DNA from: Ischnura elegans
Lineage: Eukaryota > Arthropoda > Insecta > Odonata > Coenagrionidae
Length of the DNA: 64,000 bases
Direction of reading: 5' to 3'
Assembly: GCF_921293095.1 (NCBI RefSeq)
Contig: NC_060246.1
Coordinates: 85,061,030-85,125,029 of the forward strand
The position numbers were made by a program, and so were the translations under genes. Below the pieces are notes generated by a model. The model saw only the letters and a list, made by a program, of their open reading frames with translations. It was not told where the DNA came from and did not search any database. Numbering within the stretch: the first letter of the stretch is position 1; every line of letters starts with the position of its first letter. Positions 34,090-45,057 of the stretch are shown piece by piece.

Positions 34090-37000
34090 CTGAAATGAAA
34101 GTATTCATGCATTTTCAATTGAGCTGCTACTTACATCCTAGTAATTCTATATTGATACTGCAAATAGTTTATACCATGAAAATAAACTAAAACTTTTTTG
34201 ATTACTTAACTAAGGTTTGCAAAGCTCTTTATGATGCATATTAAGCCCTAAATGGTTTTATCTATGATAAAAGCAGCCAGAATGAGCATTTAAAATGGTA
34301 ACATCTACCAGCAATAGTAGCACCAACTGTAGCTATTCCTGTGAAATTAGTGTAAGGAGATCAAGGGTATGAAATAATACTATTCATGGGCTAGGAATTC
34401 TTTTAAACTATCTTCTAGATAAAAAGTAAGAAGAGATGAGATACAAACTATTTCTATCATCACACAATTTCTAAGTTAAAATTTTTATATTTTAAACAGA
34501 AAACAGACTTGCAGAAACCTATATTACCCATAAAAAAGGATTAATCAATAAGACTCGGATAATTCCAACTTAAATGGATAAGAATCTTACACAACACACA
34601 CTTAAAATCTACTCCAATGTTCATAAGATCTGGTGTTGGGGAAATGAAAAAAAAACTTGCTTGGTAATGTACAAGATAGGTAATGCTCGAATTCCAAAAA
34701 TATCATACAACTAACTTTTTCTCATAATTATCCGTATAAAGTCTTCAGATGAGGAATCTTATGTCCATAATTAACTCATGTATTTTTTTCTAATTATGTA
34801 CATAATTAAATTGAGACTATGAGAGAGTGAAATAAAAAAATGAGGTAAAGGACATACAAGTAGCCAGAATTAGTTACATGTTCTTTTTAATGAAGAGGGA
34901 AAATCAGGTAATATGTAGAATTTGCCAATGTATTCTGTTAATGACTTTTTATAGAGCATGATCTAGAGAATCTGAAATAAAAATTTTAAGTTATATTTTT
35001 TAAAGTACCATTAGAAATAATGAATGTACTACATAAGGCACAAAATAAATTCTGGGACTCAGGCATTATCAAAACAGAGGTTTTACTATTATGTATACCA
35101 AGTAGGAATCATACAGTTCATATTTATAGAAAAATTAAGGAAATACATAAAAACTCATCAAATCATGAAAATAAGGTTTCTTCAACATAAAACATTTAGT
35201 AAATATAATTTCACACTCTCCTACTACAATCAAGTATATAATATTCACATAAAACTCAACTTTATGCTACATACAAACCATGGAAAAGTACCAAAATGCC
35301 TGAAAGATATTGACTGTCACTTGGAAGTATTAGTAAAAGAATCATTTTAGTAAATTATTTAAAAAATCTGTATGCACCTCTTAATAGGATTCACAGCATG
35401 TGAGCATTTGTGTTAAGGTCAATACCCAATATGGGTTTGATTTTTGATTTAATTTTGGTAATTTAATTCTGGAAATTTAATTTTGGATACACTAAGATGG
35501 CAAAAAGCAAGCCCAAGTACACCATTGTACAAGGAACAAGAGTACTTAATAGTTGCTAAAAATATCACGAAATTTCAATGGCAAGACCACCTTCATGTTT
35601 ATTGATGTGTATAGAAATTTTTGGTTAGTCAATGAATTTTTACGGTAATTTATTAAAAAACAGCAAGAACAAAAAGCCAGAACTCTCTCTAATACCCCAT
35701 AAGATAAGACCCACTCGTAATATCACCACCTGGAGTCGTCGGCTACATAATTCATTGGTGAAACTAGGCTACACTATCAAGGACTGTAGAGGCACTCAGC
35801 TAAATGCAACCAACCGCTGAGCAGATAATGCTCAAAAGCTAGGTACATAATATGCTTAACCAGGTATACTAACACAGCCAGCAGCTATTTAATTACATAA
35901 TACTTGTGCTATAAGGGGAGCTAATCTGAGGGCAGGGTACAAAATAATTATTTGTGTCATGCCGGGAGCATTATAACAGTTTTGGTCAGGAGCATTATCT
36001 GCTGTTATGCATACAAAGGAGTTGTAATGAATGCATGCATACCTTCAAACTTAAGAGGTGTTGAATTATGACTCTTTGTTTTTTTCATGGTGAAATAATT
36101 TTATAATCATTCTGCCTTAGTCTCTGATCACTAATATCTTCATATTATGACTCATAATTATACTATTCAAATTTCCTCTTGATCAAACTTACAAAATTGG
36201 GACTTTATAGTTGTATTTTACATTTAACGAATTGGACATTTATACACATCCATATCCTGGTTGGTGAAAATTCACTCAGGCGGGATACAAGCCTGTTACC
36301 TCTACATGGGCAAGTGAGGGCGGTAACAAAGATTTTCTCGATAGCAAATTTTTAGAGATTGTGTAATATACGTGGCAATTAATCATGAGATTATTTTCAG
36401 GGAATCCCAGGTTGATTCACTGTAGATCCAATATAAGGATGGAAGAGTCATAATTCTACCTCCAAGGTTAGTTTGCTTACTACTTTTACCCATTAGTAAA
36501 TCCAAATTCTAATATATGCCAGGTGAAAAATACTGCTTTCACCATTAGCATTGAAAAAAATGAAAGCAGGGCACTAAGAGATGCAAATTAGTTGATGAAT
36601 GTATACTTAAGGTGATTACTTTTCTCTGCTTGAAGATGGAGTTAAAGCCAACTGCACAGTCATTTCAATCTCATTTTATGTAATATTTCCACAAATTTGT
36701 AGAAATTCCCTAATAACTTGAAAAATAAGTTGAAACTGCCTTCATCAAATTACCATTTAATTTCCTGAAAAATACACACATTTAAAAATATCAGTATTTC
36801 CTACAAAGTGAAATAATTGTGCTGTAATTGCACTTTCTCTTTCAAGTAGTAGTGGTGGGATGTGATAGGAAAAGTATTTATGCAAAAGTAAGAATATGTA
36901 AAGAGAGAATTATTTTGCAACAAAAATGACAATGGAAATATATGTGAGCTGCTAAACCACCAAAATTTAATCAGATCAGAATTAAGGTATGATTATTAAG

Positions 37001-37374
37001 AAAGTATTGTTACTCACTCTTATGTGATTAAAGAAAGAAAGAAAGAGAGAAAGAAGAGAGAGTAATGATTGTATATAAAGATAGCAAGAGAAATAGATTA
37101 ATGATCATGTGAAATGAAGAGAGATTGAAGATGCAAGACAGATTATTACACTTTCATCGTATAGCGGAAGTCCTTGATTTGAGCATCTATAGAGATAATC
37201 CAATAGCACTTGATTATTCCATACCCTTTGTGCAAGTTCATATTTGCTGCTTAATCAATACGATTTTAAAAAAAATATCAATTTTCACGAAGACTAAAAA
37301 TTTTCTTTTTGAGATGGAAAGAGTGCCAAATTTTTAAAACCACATAGCTTCATTCCTGTTCTAATGGATGGAGC
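34090..37374. other. Intron or intergenic DNA
   Basis: AT-rich, with a GA-rich simple repeat at about 37027-37062. No exon was supported; ORFs at 35.0-35.8 kb on the plus strand have no recognisable content. Confidence 0.4.
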
Positions 37375-37932
37375 AGTGTACTTGAAATTCCCTCCTCACC
37401 GCAAAAAATGAGGAATTGAGCTTTCTTAAAAAATATCGGGCTCCGTGAGGAGATAATTTAAGCATTTTTTGTCCATAGACATGGAATCGCGACTCCTTAT
37501 TTACTTATCTATGGTAACGCAATTTTTCGAATATAGTTCGCTGTTGCCATGAGAACGGTTTTTCTTTGGTATCTAGCCTTCTCATAATAGATGAGATTGC
37601 GCAATCGTATCGTCGATATTCGGTCTAAGCTCTCCTTTAATTAATTGTTTCTCAAGATAAATAGTTCCAGACATTTATTATCACATATTTTCGTTTACCG
37701 TTAATTATTATAGTATTTCAGAATCCAGAGTATTAAATAATATGTCGAAACGGCTGGATACCCAAGAAAAACCGTTTTCATGGTAACTGCAAACCGCATC
37801 AAAAAATTGTTTGCGTTACTATAGCTCGGTAACTAAGGAGTTGAAACCCCATTTTTGTGGACATAAATTGCTTAAATTGTCTCCCCTATCGCCTCCTGAA
37901 ATATTGCAGATTCCTCTTGAAACACCCTGTAT
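37375..37932. mobile_element. Foldback element
   Basis: The left arm (GAGATAATTTAAGC, then TATCTATGGTAACGCAATTTT) is repeated inverted on the right (AAAATTGTTTGCGTTACTATAG, then GCTTAAATTGTCTCC), about a centre near 37660. The outer ends resemble CAGTGT.CTTGAAA and, inverted, CAGGGTGTTTCAAGAG. No coding capacity and no clear target duplication. Confidence 0.6.
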
Positions 37933-37944
37933 TCCCAGAAACAA

Positions 37945-38440
37945 TAAAATAAGAGAGATGCATTGCCGAACAGTTAGGTACGTGAATTCGTTTCTTCCCC
38001 AAACAATTCAGGCCGTTTTAAAGAACAGTTAAAAAGGTGAAACATATTAAAAAATGCGAGTGTGCTATCAAGAGCGGAGAAACGCATCTTTTGGAGGCAC
38101 CCACTTCATTCAAATCGGTGTCGGTGGAAAGAGAGCGGTCGCCGAAGGAGCAACTGAGTATTTTCTTAGTATTTCACTATATATCGAGGAAGAATAATAA
38201 ATGAGAGATGTGTTGCCGAAAAGTTAAACATGTGAAATCGTTTTTTCAATTAAGGAATTTAAAAAAAAACAAGAAATGAAGGACTTTTTAAAGAACAGTT
38301 AAGAAGAAGACGAAAAGTTTTTCTAGTGCGCGAGTGTGCGATCAAGTGCGGAGAAAGTCAGCCTTTGGATGGGGCACCCACCTCATGCATACTCCGTGTC
38401 GGTGGAGAGGGAGCGGTCGCCGAGGGAGTAGGCTCGTCCC
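37945..38440. repeat. Tandem duplication covering the 3' edge of a coding exon
   Basis: Two diverged copies (about 37945-38180 and 38190-38440) share GAGAGATG..TTGCCGAA.AGTTA, TTTAAAGAACAGTTAA, GCGAGTGTGC.ATCAAG.GCGGAGAAA and GTGTCGGTGGA.AG.GAGCGGTCGCCGA. The right copy overlaps the last ~50 bp of the minus-strand exon at 38383-38788. In the left copy the same strand still reads GDRSLSTDTDLNE. Confidence 0.8.
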
Positions 38441-38788
38441 CCGCCGCCCCCGTCTTCGTCGTAGTACTCGTCATCGTCGTCGTCGTCGCCTTCGAGGGGC
38501 ACCACGCCGCCTCCCTCCCCACCGCACAGCCTCCGCCTCCGACTCCGGTGGCTCCGCATCCGACTACCGCCTCCTCCGCCCCCGATGCCGCCGCACCCCA
38601 CGCCCCCGTTGCCCTCCTCCCCCTCGCCCACGCCGCGGCGGGCGTACTCCCCGAGGTCCTGCGAGGGCGACGTCAGCTCGTCCGGATACGACGAGCCCCT
38701 AGAGTGCGCGTACGCGATGCTCTTCTGGTAGCTGAACAACTGCCGCTCGAGACTGTAGTTCTCCGCCTGCAGGGCGCTGATCTCTCTC
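38383..38788 (-). CDS. GC-rich exon of the coiled-coil gene
   Basis: The exon begins in phase 2 and codes for 134 residues to an in-frame TGA. A donor-like GGTGGGT lies right after that stop, and GTATGC 13 bp earlier is the alternative that would skip it. So this is either the last coding exon or an internal one. Much of the Gly/Asp-rich part is CGG/GAC-type codon runs. Confidence 0.65.
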
Positions 38789-41700
38789 CTGCAGGAGGCA
38801 ATGGAGCACGATTGTCCAGTCTTAGTCATTTATTCCCCCGAAAACTCCGAAGTAAGTCATTTTAGTAGAAATGTTTACTATTTTCCCATTATTTTGAATT
38901 TCAAGAGAAATTATGGAGTAGCCAACTGGTCATCTCAACTTTCTGGGTAACTTGGGAACAGATCCAAACGTGATTGGTGTCAAGCCAAGAATAATATTAC
39001 AATGTAAAAACATATTTTATTTTAAAAATTATTCTAAAAAAAGAAAAAGATAACAGCCTACGGCCCTTAAAATTACTGAAAATTTCAAAATGTTAGATTG
39101 GAAAGTTAAGTAAGTAAGTAGCGAAGTAAAGTAAGTCGTAGAAGAATATTTCAGACATCAAAAACAAAAAACGCGGTGCGCTTGTAAGACTGTATTCGCT
39201 TTCGCTAAGAGACATGCATGATGCAATAAAATGGATTAGGTTTTTTTTGACCAGTCAGTATAAATTTTGAAAATGTCAATAATCCAAAGGGTCGTAGGCC
39301 ATTATTTGCTTATTTTTTTTAGTAAAACGTGTTTTTTATTAAAAAGATTTTTTAAATAGTATTTTATTCTTTTTAATTCATCAGAAGCACGTTGCTTGTA
39401 AAGTTTTTTTTTAAAGTTATAAATATAGCTACATTTCTGTTACCACTTATGCTAGCAAAAATATGGCATAAGTGGGGCATCAACGACAAGTCTATCGGTG
39501 GTTGATAAGAGAGATGCTCAAGTGAATGAGGAGGGCGATCGGTACATCGAAATAGCGCAAAGTGAAACAAAAAATTGGGGAGAGAACGATACGTCCACTG
39601 GGAGATTCAATGGGACAGAGAGAAGACGGAAGTAATGGGCGAAGGTGGAAATTCCACGCAGCAAATTAAAATTTTCAGAGCAAGTCACAATCTAAAACCT
39701 GTCTTTCATATCTCCCACTAATTAATTTCTTCTTCTCTCCCACCTAGCTTATCAGTAAGTAGGTAGGTACTTATTTTTCAAACTAGGAGACTTACAAAAG
39801 CGCCGTGAATGCTTGCAACCCGCGATGTTGTTAAGTGCAACAAGTGTGTATACACTCAAGGATATTAGTAATTCTGCGCAAGTAAAACAGGTTCTCATTG
39901 TGAGTAGGGATGGGTAAAAAATAACCGAACCGTCAAAACAAACTGTTCACTGAAATGAACCGGTTCAGTTCTTCAAAGCTCCCTGTTCACTGTTCATGTC
40001 TGCAGTGCACACGTGCGGCATATTCGGTCCAACAGATATGCTCACTAAAAGGTATTTTGAACTGCAGCTTACTCCAGCAAGTGCGTTGTGGCTACAAACA
40101 GATGGCGGTTACAATGCAGACCATCCAAGGCCACTGAAGTGCGTCGTAGACGACCGAACCCTTCTCCTGTCTTCTCTATCATTCCTTTTCGTCCACGAAT
40201 ATACACAGTTTAGCAGCTGAACGGATCGAACGCCCTAATATTTTGAACGGGTGTTCAAAATATTAGGTTCGTTTTAGCCGTTCGTTTACCCGCGGTGTTC
40301 ATTTTGCAATGGCTGTTCTTTTCCCCAGGGCGTTCATTTTTTGGAGGCTATTCGTTTCCTCTGGCCGTTTATTTGGGATCTCGCGTTCATTTTGATTCCG
40401 TGTTCATTTGAAAATTTGCGTTCAATGAACAGGATGCGATGACTCAGGTTCGCGGTCAATTTATGGGTTGGTTATCTGTTCGCTATTTGTGCAATGGTTC
40501 GAAGTTAATTTAAACATTAGGTTAAAAATTTATTTTGATTAGTTATATAAATGCAAATGGGAAGCAAAAATTTGGCTCCAACTTTCCTCAAATTACTTGT
40601 CTGTAGTGTAATTAGACATCGAAGGGACTTGGTACTCTTCCGGAGAAAGTTTACGAAGGCACATATCCATCATTTTCAAAGGAAGGAAAAAAATATGTTA
40701 TCTATGGCGATTTTATTTGATCACATTAGGTTTTTCACGTCACTACATTTTTTTGTATTATATAGTGACTACTTAGCTTCATGGAACATAAATACACATC
40801 AAAGCGTTAACTCTTCCTTTGCTTTCCATGTTTAATATTTAAATATGTTACAGAATTCTATGGCTGTATCATATTTTACTATTTTTTTAAAATTCTTAAA
40901 AAAAGTACAATTCTTAAAAAAAGTACAAATTTGGCAATGAAACTGCATATTGGTATGGTGGTATGGTATTTGGAGGAGGCGACCGATAGCCGAGGTCATT
41001 TGCGCCAAGAGGGAAGGGTGTGGAAGGAAGGGTGGAGAGAAACCAGGCGTCGGCATTAGCCTGCTATTAACGAAAGGCGCAATATTGACCACGGCTTAAC
41101 GTCCCATCCGTAGGATGAAGTGTTGCGCTTGAATTTTCCTCCACACAACATCCAAGCAGGTATCGGGCAATCTCTGAAAATTTTCTCCCACCGCCGGGAT
41201 TTGAACCCGAGCCCATCGGGTGGGAAGCCAGCACTCTAACCGCTACAACAGCTCGATACCCAACTGATTATTTCACACTGTCTTATGCATGCTATTATTG
41301 CCTGTTAATCGCATCGTTAGAGTGGATGGATACCTGACAAAGGCTGTAACAAGGAGGAAAATGGATATCTTACCGAGGAGTGTAAAAGAGAGATTCACAA
41401 ATGACGTTTAAACTAAAAATTTTCATAAAGAACAGTTTGCTGTGTATGAAAGTCTAAGTTGCTCATAAGAGGAGCATTTCAAAAATTTTATGGTGCTAAA
41501 TACGCGAATAACATAAGACGCTGGGTTGATAAACATTAATTCTGGCTTATTCTACAAGTGGACTGCAGATGTTTTCCTGCACACGGATAATCAAGTAAAG
41601 GCCCGGACAGAATTTGCTTGAAATTACTATAACTCACTGCCCAACAGACTGTTCGCCATGAACAGATATTTTGGACTGTTCTTTTTACTGAACAGTATGA

Positions 41701-44700
41701 AAGCGAACGGTTCATAAAAATGAATCGTTTAAATCACCTCTAGTTCTGAGTAGTGAGTACTCCTCTTTCGCTTTTCGATATATATACATGTAAACTGCGA
41801 GAACGAACAAATGAACAGATTCGCGAAAAGTGTTTTTTTTTAGTAGATGCGAGAATTTGTAATCATGAAAAATTGAGAAATTCAATTTAAACTATTCTCT
41901 TGCGGCAATCATATGAGGAACTTTTTCAATCAACTTTTAAATATCTCTAAAGAGATGTAAAAATTTACTAACGAAAATAATATCAAAGATTAAACTTTTT
42001 CCTCCATTTTTCAATAGAAATAAGGTAAAAACTAAAAAGAGTGGGGCAAAAAGAAAAGTAAATTAAAGTCACGCATATTTGGAGATGTTAGACTTTTTGC
42101 CGTGAAGATAACATGCAGGCGGCTGAAATATAACATAATGATTAATTGTAAAAAATATGGCATGACTAGTCAACGCTAGAAGAAATTTTTTAAAAGGAAC
42201 TGAAGGGGCATACAACAATAACATATCTTAAACTTCAAGTTCTGGTCCCTTTGAGGAATCACCGCAACTCCTGTACTACCACCGCGGTGCAACGGTATTT
42301 CTATCATTTTGATGTTAAACCTCGTTACCACCCTTCACGGTACCCAAAGATTCGTTCAAAAGGCAGAGAGCGGCCCACGCAAGCATTAATCACAATGCGG
42401 AGATTTTATTTATGACAGGAGGTGTCTAAATCTATTTTATAGGTGTTTTTCGACGGCTGTGGCAAAATGGATTATCCGAGGAACCTTTTTTTTTTTTCAT
42501 AATTTTGCGATTCCAACTCTAAATGATAACGTGAAAGGAATTCAATCTTATTTCAGTTATTTTTTCAACTTTGACCTTTTGTATTCCTAAAAAAAACACG
42601 AGTTCATTAACGTTCCCGAATTTCCAGGTCATTGCTCAAAAGTCTGATTGACCATTTCCTGAACAGAGGCAATTTCAAAGAATGATGATTCATAAATTAA
42701 TCATGAATGACAGAGGAGCCATATCCGAAGGCACGACCATTTAAATTAAAGAAAATGTTTGCTGTATGCTTCGAATTAGTGTAAATTATGCTTTGTTTTT
42801 GTTGTGGCTTTCACAAATTGATAATTTCAATGGATGTAAATGCTGATTAACTACGCACTAAATAGTTTCATAAAAATAAATTTCTGTGAGAGGAATAACA
42901 AGAGCCCGGTAATGAAGAGTGTTCGCAGAACTAAATTTGAAATTAACATTTTTCAACCCTTTCAGTCGTAATATGCGTTATTACGAAGAAATTGAATTCT
43001 TATTAATTTAAAAATATTTTAACCGAGCGATTAAAATTAATTGAAAATTAAAGAACATCTGAGTATTGAATTTTTTCTAATTGTAGGAAAAGCTCACATC
43101 AAATTAAGCTGAAAATATGACTCGTTTAGGTAAATCTTCAATACGATTAAAGTGATAAGTTGAGATCACTAACAACGACTCAAATAAAAATTAATCTGCA
43201 TATATCACTGCTGTTCAAAAACTTTGATCAAACAAAAATAAAATACAAGTATTTAAACCAGCTGAATCCGGAAATAGCTAAGAAAACTTACGACTCACAC
43301 AGTTTTCTAGTTTGAGGAATATCTAAGGTTGTGATAAAACTTATTTATGAACTAAATATGAAGTTCAAATACAGACAGTTACTATACCTTGAACTTTCAT
43401 CAAAAATTTATGCATGCATAGGCGGGTATCATTTTTGAGGAAACAACTTCTGGCATCTAAGATTTTTTAAATCACTCTTTCTATGCTTTATCCACATAAG
43501 GTGGAGATTAATTGTGAATCTCGACGACGTTATTTTACTAAACGGTGCGCTTGTAAATTAAACAAGAATTTTTCTACGTGATATCTTCCTAGGAGAAAGG
43601 AATGTAAGCTGTTGGCACGACTCTCGAACTTCTATCAAGCTCACGTTGAAGCGCGGGGATTAAAAAAGCACAAAATTCATTGGATGACGCGGGGATTTCG
43701 GTAAATCCAAAGTTAATTGCTTGAAGCTACGGCGGAGAGTGATCAAGCCCATGAAGAGAGACGTTTTCAAAAAAAGGCCGAATGAAATTTTCCCCGTATT
43801 TCTCTCCCACTTCCCTGAAAACTCCCTCAACTCTGCACTAAATTTGTCATTGCATCCGCCCACGCGAAGGGTTTCACGTGATTGATGAGGGCTCGCAGAC
43901 ATCGGGTACTTCATGCACGCGGCGGCGCTTCAAAATGCCCTGAAACGTATCTCTCAGGTCGCAATCGCACCGAATGAGTGGTGAAAGGTCACTCATGTCA
44001 CGGAATTTTTGTGATCCGGAGGGCGTCATTCCACGATTGGATTCCACGTTTTATGGCTGAAATTTCGTGTACTTAAAAAGACAAGGTCAAATTAGTATAT
44101 TTTGTTATTTGGGCCACCAAATAGTAAGGTCAGCCGCTTACAAGAGACAAATTTACAAGAACAAAGCACCATCAAGGCATTTCCTTGAAATTTTTTTCTG
44201 GTTAATTAGGACGAAAAACGGTTTAATCGGAACTCGTATCGATGGTATTTGTGCAGTACTTATTTATGGGTGTAAAATATTTTAAACTTTATACAAAAGT
44301 TTTATATTCTCCCTCTTCATTGAACTACACGAGCAGGTATCCTCTTCAAGCTCTATCTTGCACCGCTCAAGTTATAAAAACACGTTCCTACGGGTGAATA
44401 CTGAGAGAAAAAAACTATAATTTTAACTCAAATTGCAAACGCTTTAAACGCATTGAAACTACTGATAAAACTCTAAAAAACACATTACAAATTTGTTGAT
44501 GTCATAACAACACCAATTTATACGAAGACCTTCGGGTATAACCGCTGAGTGAGTGATTAATACCAATTAATTTTTTTCTGAAGCCACAGAGAATATAAGA
44601 AAAGCTCGAAAAGGACTTTAATGCAACAGATACAATTAAAAGATTTTTGTGAGCTAAAGAAATGGCTTCATCCGCAGCAAAAAAATTCATAGCATGCATT

Positions 44701-45057
44701 ACATTATTGAAAATCAGCAAGAAAAACTCAATAACTTTATGAGACTAAATTTTACGGTGTCAGGAAAAATAATAGCAATGAGTGCGCTACGTTTTCATAT
44801 TATCAATGTATGCTGCTCTAGGAAGATGACGCGGCGTTTTCCATGCGTATCTCGTGAGGCGCGCCGCCGTGCCGCACGAAGGTGGCACCACCGGTCCTCG
44901 TTTCTTTGTTCACTTGCCTCATTTGGTGGTTGTGGATGCGGGAGACGTCGTCGTATTTGTGATATGTGGCCTGGAACAGCAGGTGACACTCGCCCCACTC
45001 TACCCGCACCCTCACCTGCCCCTTCTCCGTCAAGTACGGGCAGTCCGGCTCCCTCAT
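38383..45057 (-). CDS. Unrecognised coiled-coil protein, two joined exons
   Basis: Exon 45057-44918 joins exon 38788-38383 in frame. The first opens after a strong acceptor (CTTCTCCTCCTCAAGCAG) with MREPDCPYLTEKGQVRV, then EWGECHLLFQATYHKYDDVS. It ends with a GC donor (AG then GCAAGT). The second opens after CCTCCTGCAG. The junction completes an Arg codon and gives a continuous heptad-like helix: IHNHQMR then REISALQAENYSLERQLFSY. After the helix comes YPDELTSPSQDLGEYARRG, then a Gly-rich, Arg- and Asp/Glu-run low-complexity part, ending DRSLSTDTEYA and TGA. Upstream exons must exist. I cannot name the family. The GC content of the 38-kb exon is far above its surroundings. Confidence 0.7.
39005..39330. 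mobile_element. Foldback element
   Basis: Inverted repeats GATAACAGCCTACGGCCCTT (39048-39067) and, inverted, AATAATGGCCTACGACCCTT (right arm ending near 39307) flank a 200-bp centre. AT-rich outer ends blur the boundaries. Confidence 0.5.
39905..41742. mobile_element. hAT-like non-autonomous element
   Basis: The left end TAGGGATGGGTAAAA with ACCGAACCG and CTGTTCACTGAA.TGAACCG is mirrored at the right by ACTGAACAGT...CGAACGGTTCAT...CACCTCTA. Flanks ATTGTGAG and GTTCTGAG agree at 6 of 8. The interior repeats GTTCATTTTG/CGTTCATTT words and carries a SINE insertion. No transposase was readable. Confidence 0.6.
40955..41260 (-). mobile_element. tRNA-derived SINE
   Basis: On the minus strand a tRNA-like head runs from 41260, with A box TAGCGGTTAGAGTGCTGG (41245-41228) and B box GGTTCAAATCC (41208-41198). 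A body with ACGTTAAGCCGTGGTC follows, and a short ACC-rich simple tail near 40960. It is not a functional tRNA because the body does not close an acceptor stem. It is nested in the hAT-like element. Confidence 0.8.
43250..43505 (+). repeat. Dispersed repeat, copy 1
   Basis: The copy shares TTAAACCAGCTGAATCC, GAAATAGCTAAGAAAACTTA, ATGAAGTTCAAATACAGA and TATCATTTTTGAG with the stretch at 47828-48075, in the same orientation and spacing. Confidence 0.7.
44918..45057 (-). CDS. Exon of the coiled-coil gene, GC donor
   Basis: 140 bp, phase 0 in and phase 2 out. A competing GT donor (CAG then GTGAGG) lies inside it after residue 15, where the protein reads EKGQ. The GC donor is preferred because it keeps the helix and the phase to the next exon. 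Confidence 0.65.

Larger units (their letters stand above)
38789..44917 (-). other. GC-AG intron of the coiled-coil gene
   Basis: The intron starts GCAAGTG and ends CCTCCTGCAG. It contains two foldback or hAT-like elements, a nested SINE and one member of a repeat pair. The GC-rich stretch at 43.6-44.05 kb has no gene I could support. Confidence 0.55.

Noticed and set aside
38326-38865. Plus-strand ORFs of 179 and 122 codons
   Set aside because: They are shadows of the minus-strand exon, which has a real acceptor, correct phase and a coiled-coil helix.
41198-41260. A tRNA gene on the minus strand
   Set aside because: A and B boxes are present but there is no closing acceptor stem, and a SINE body follows directly.
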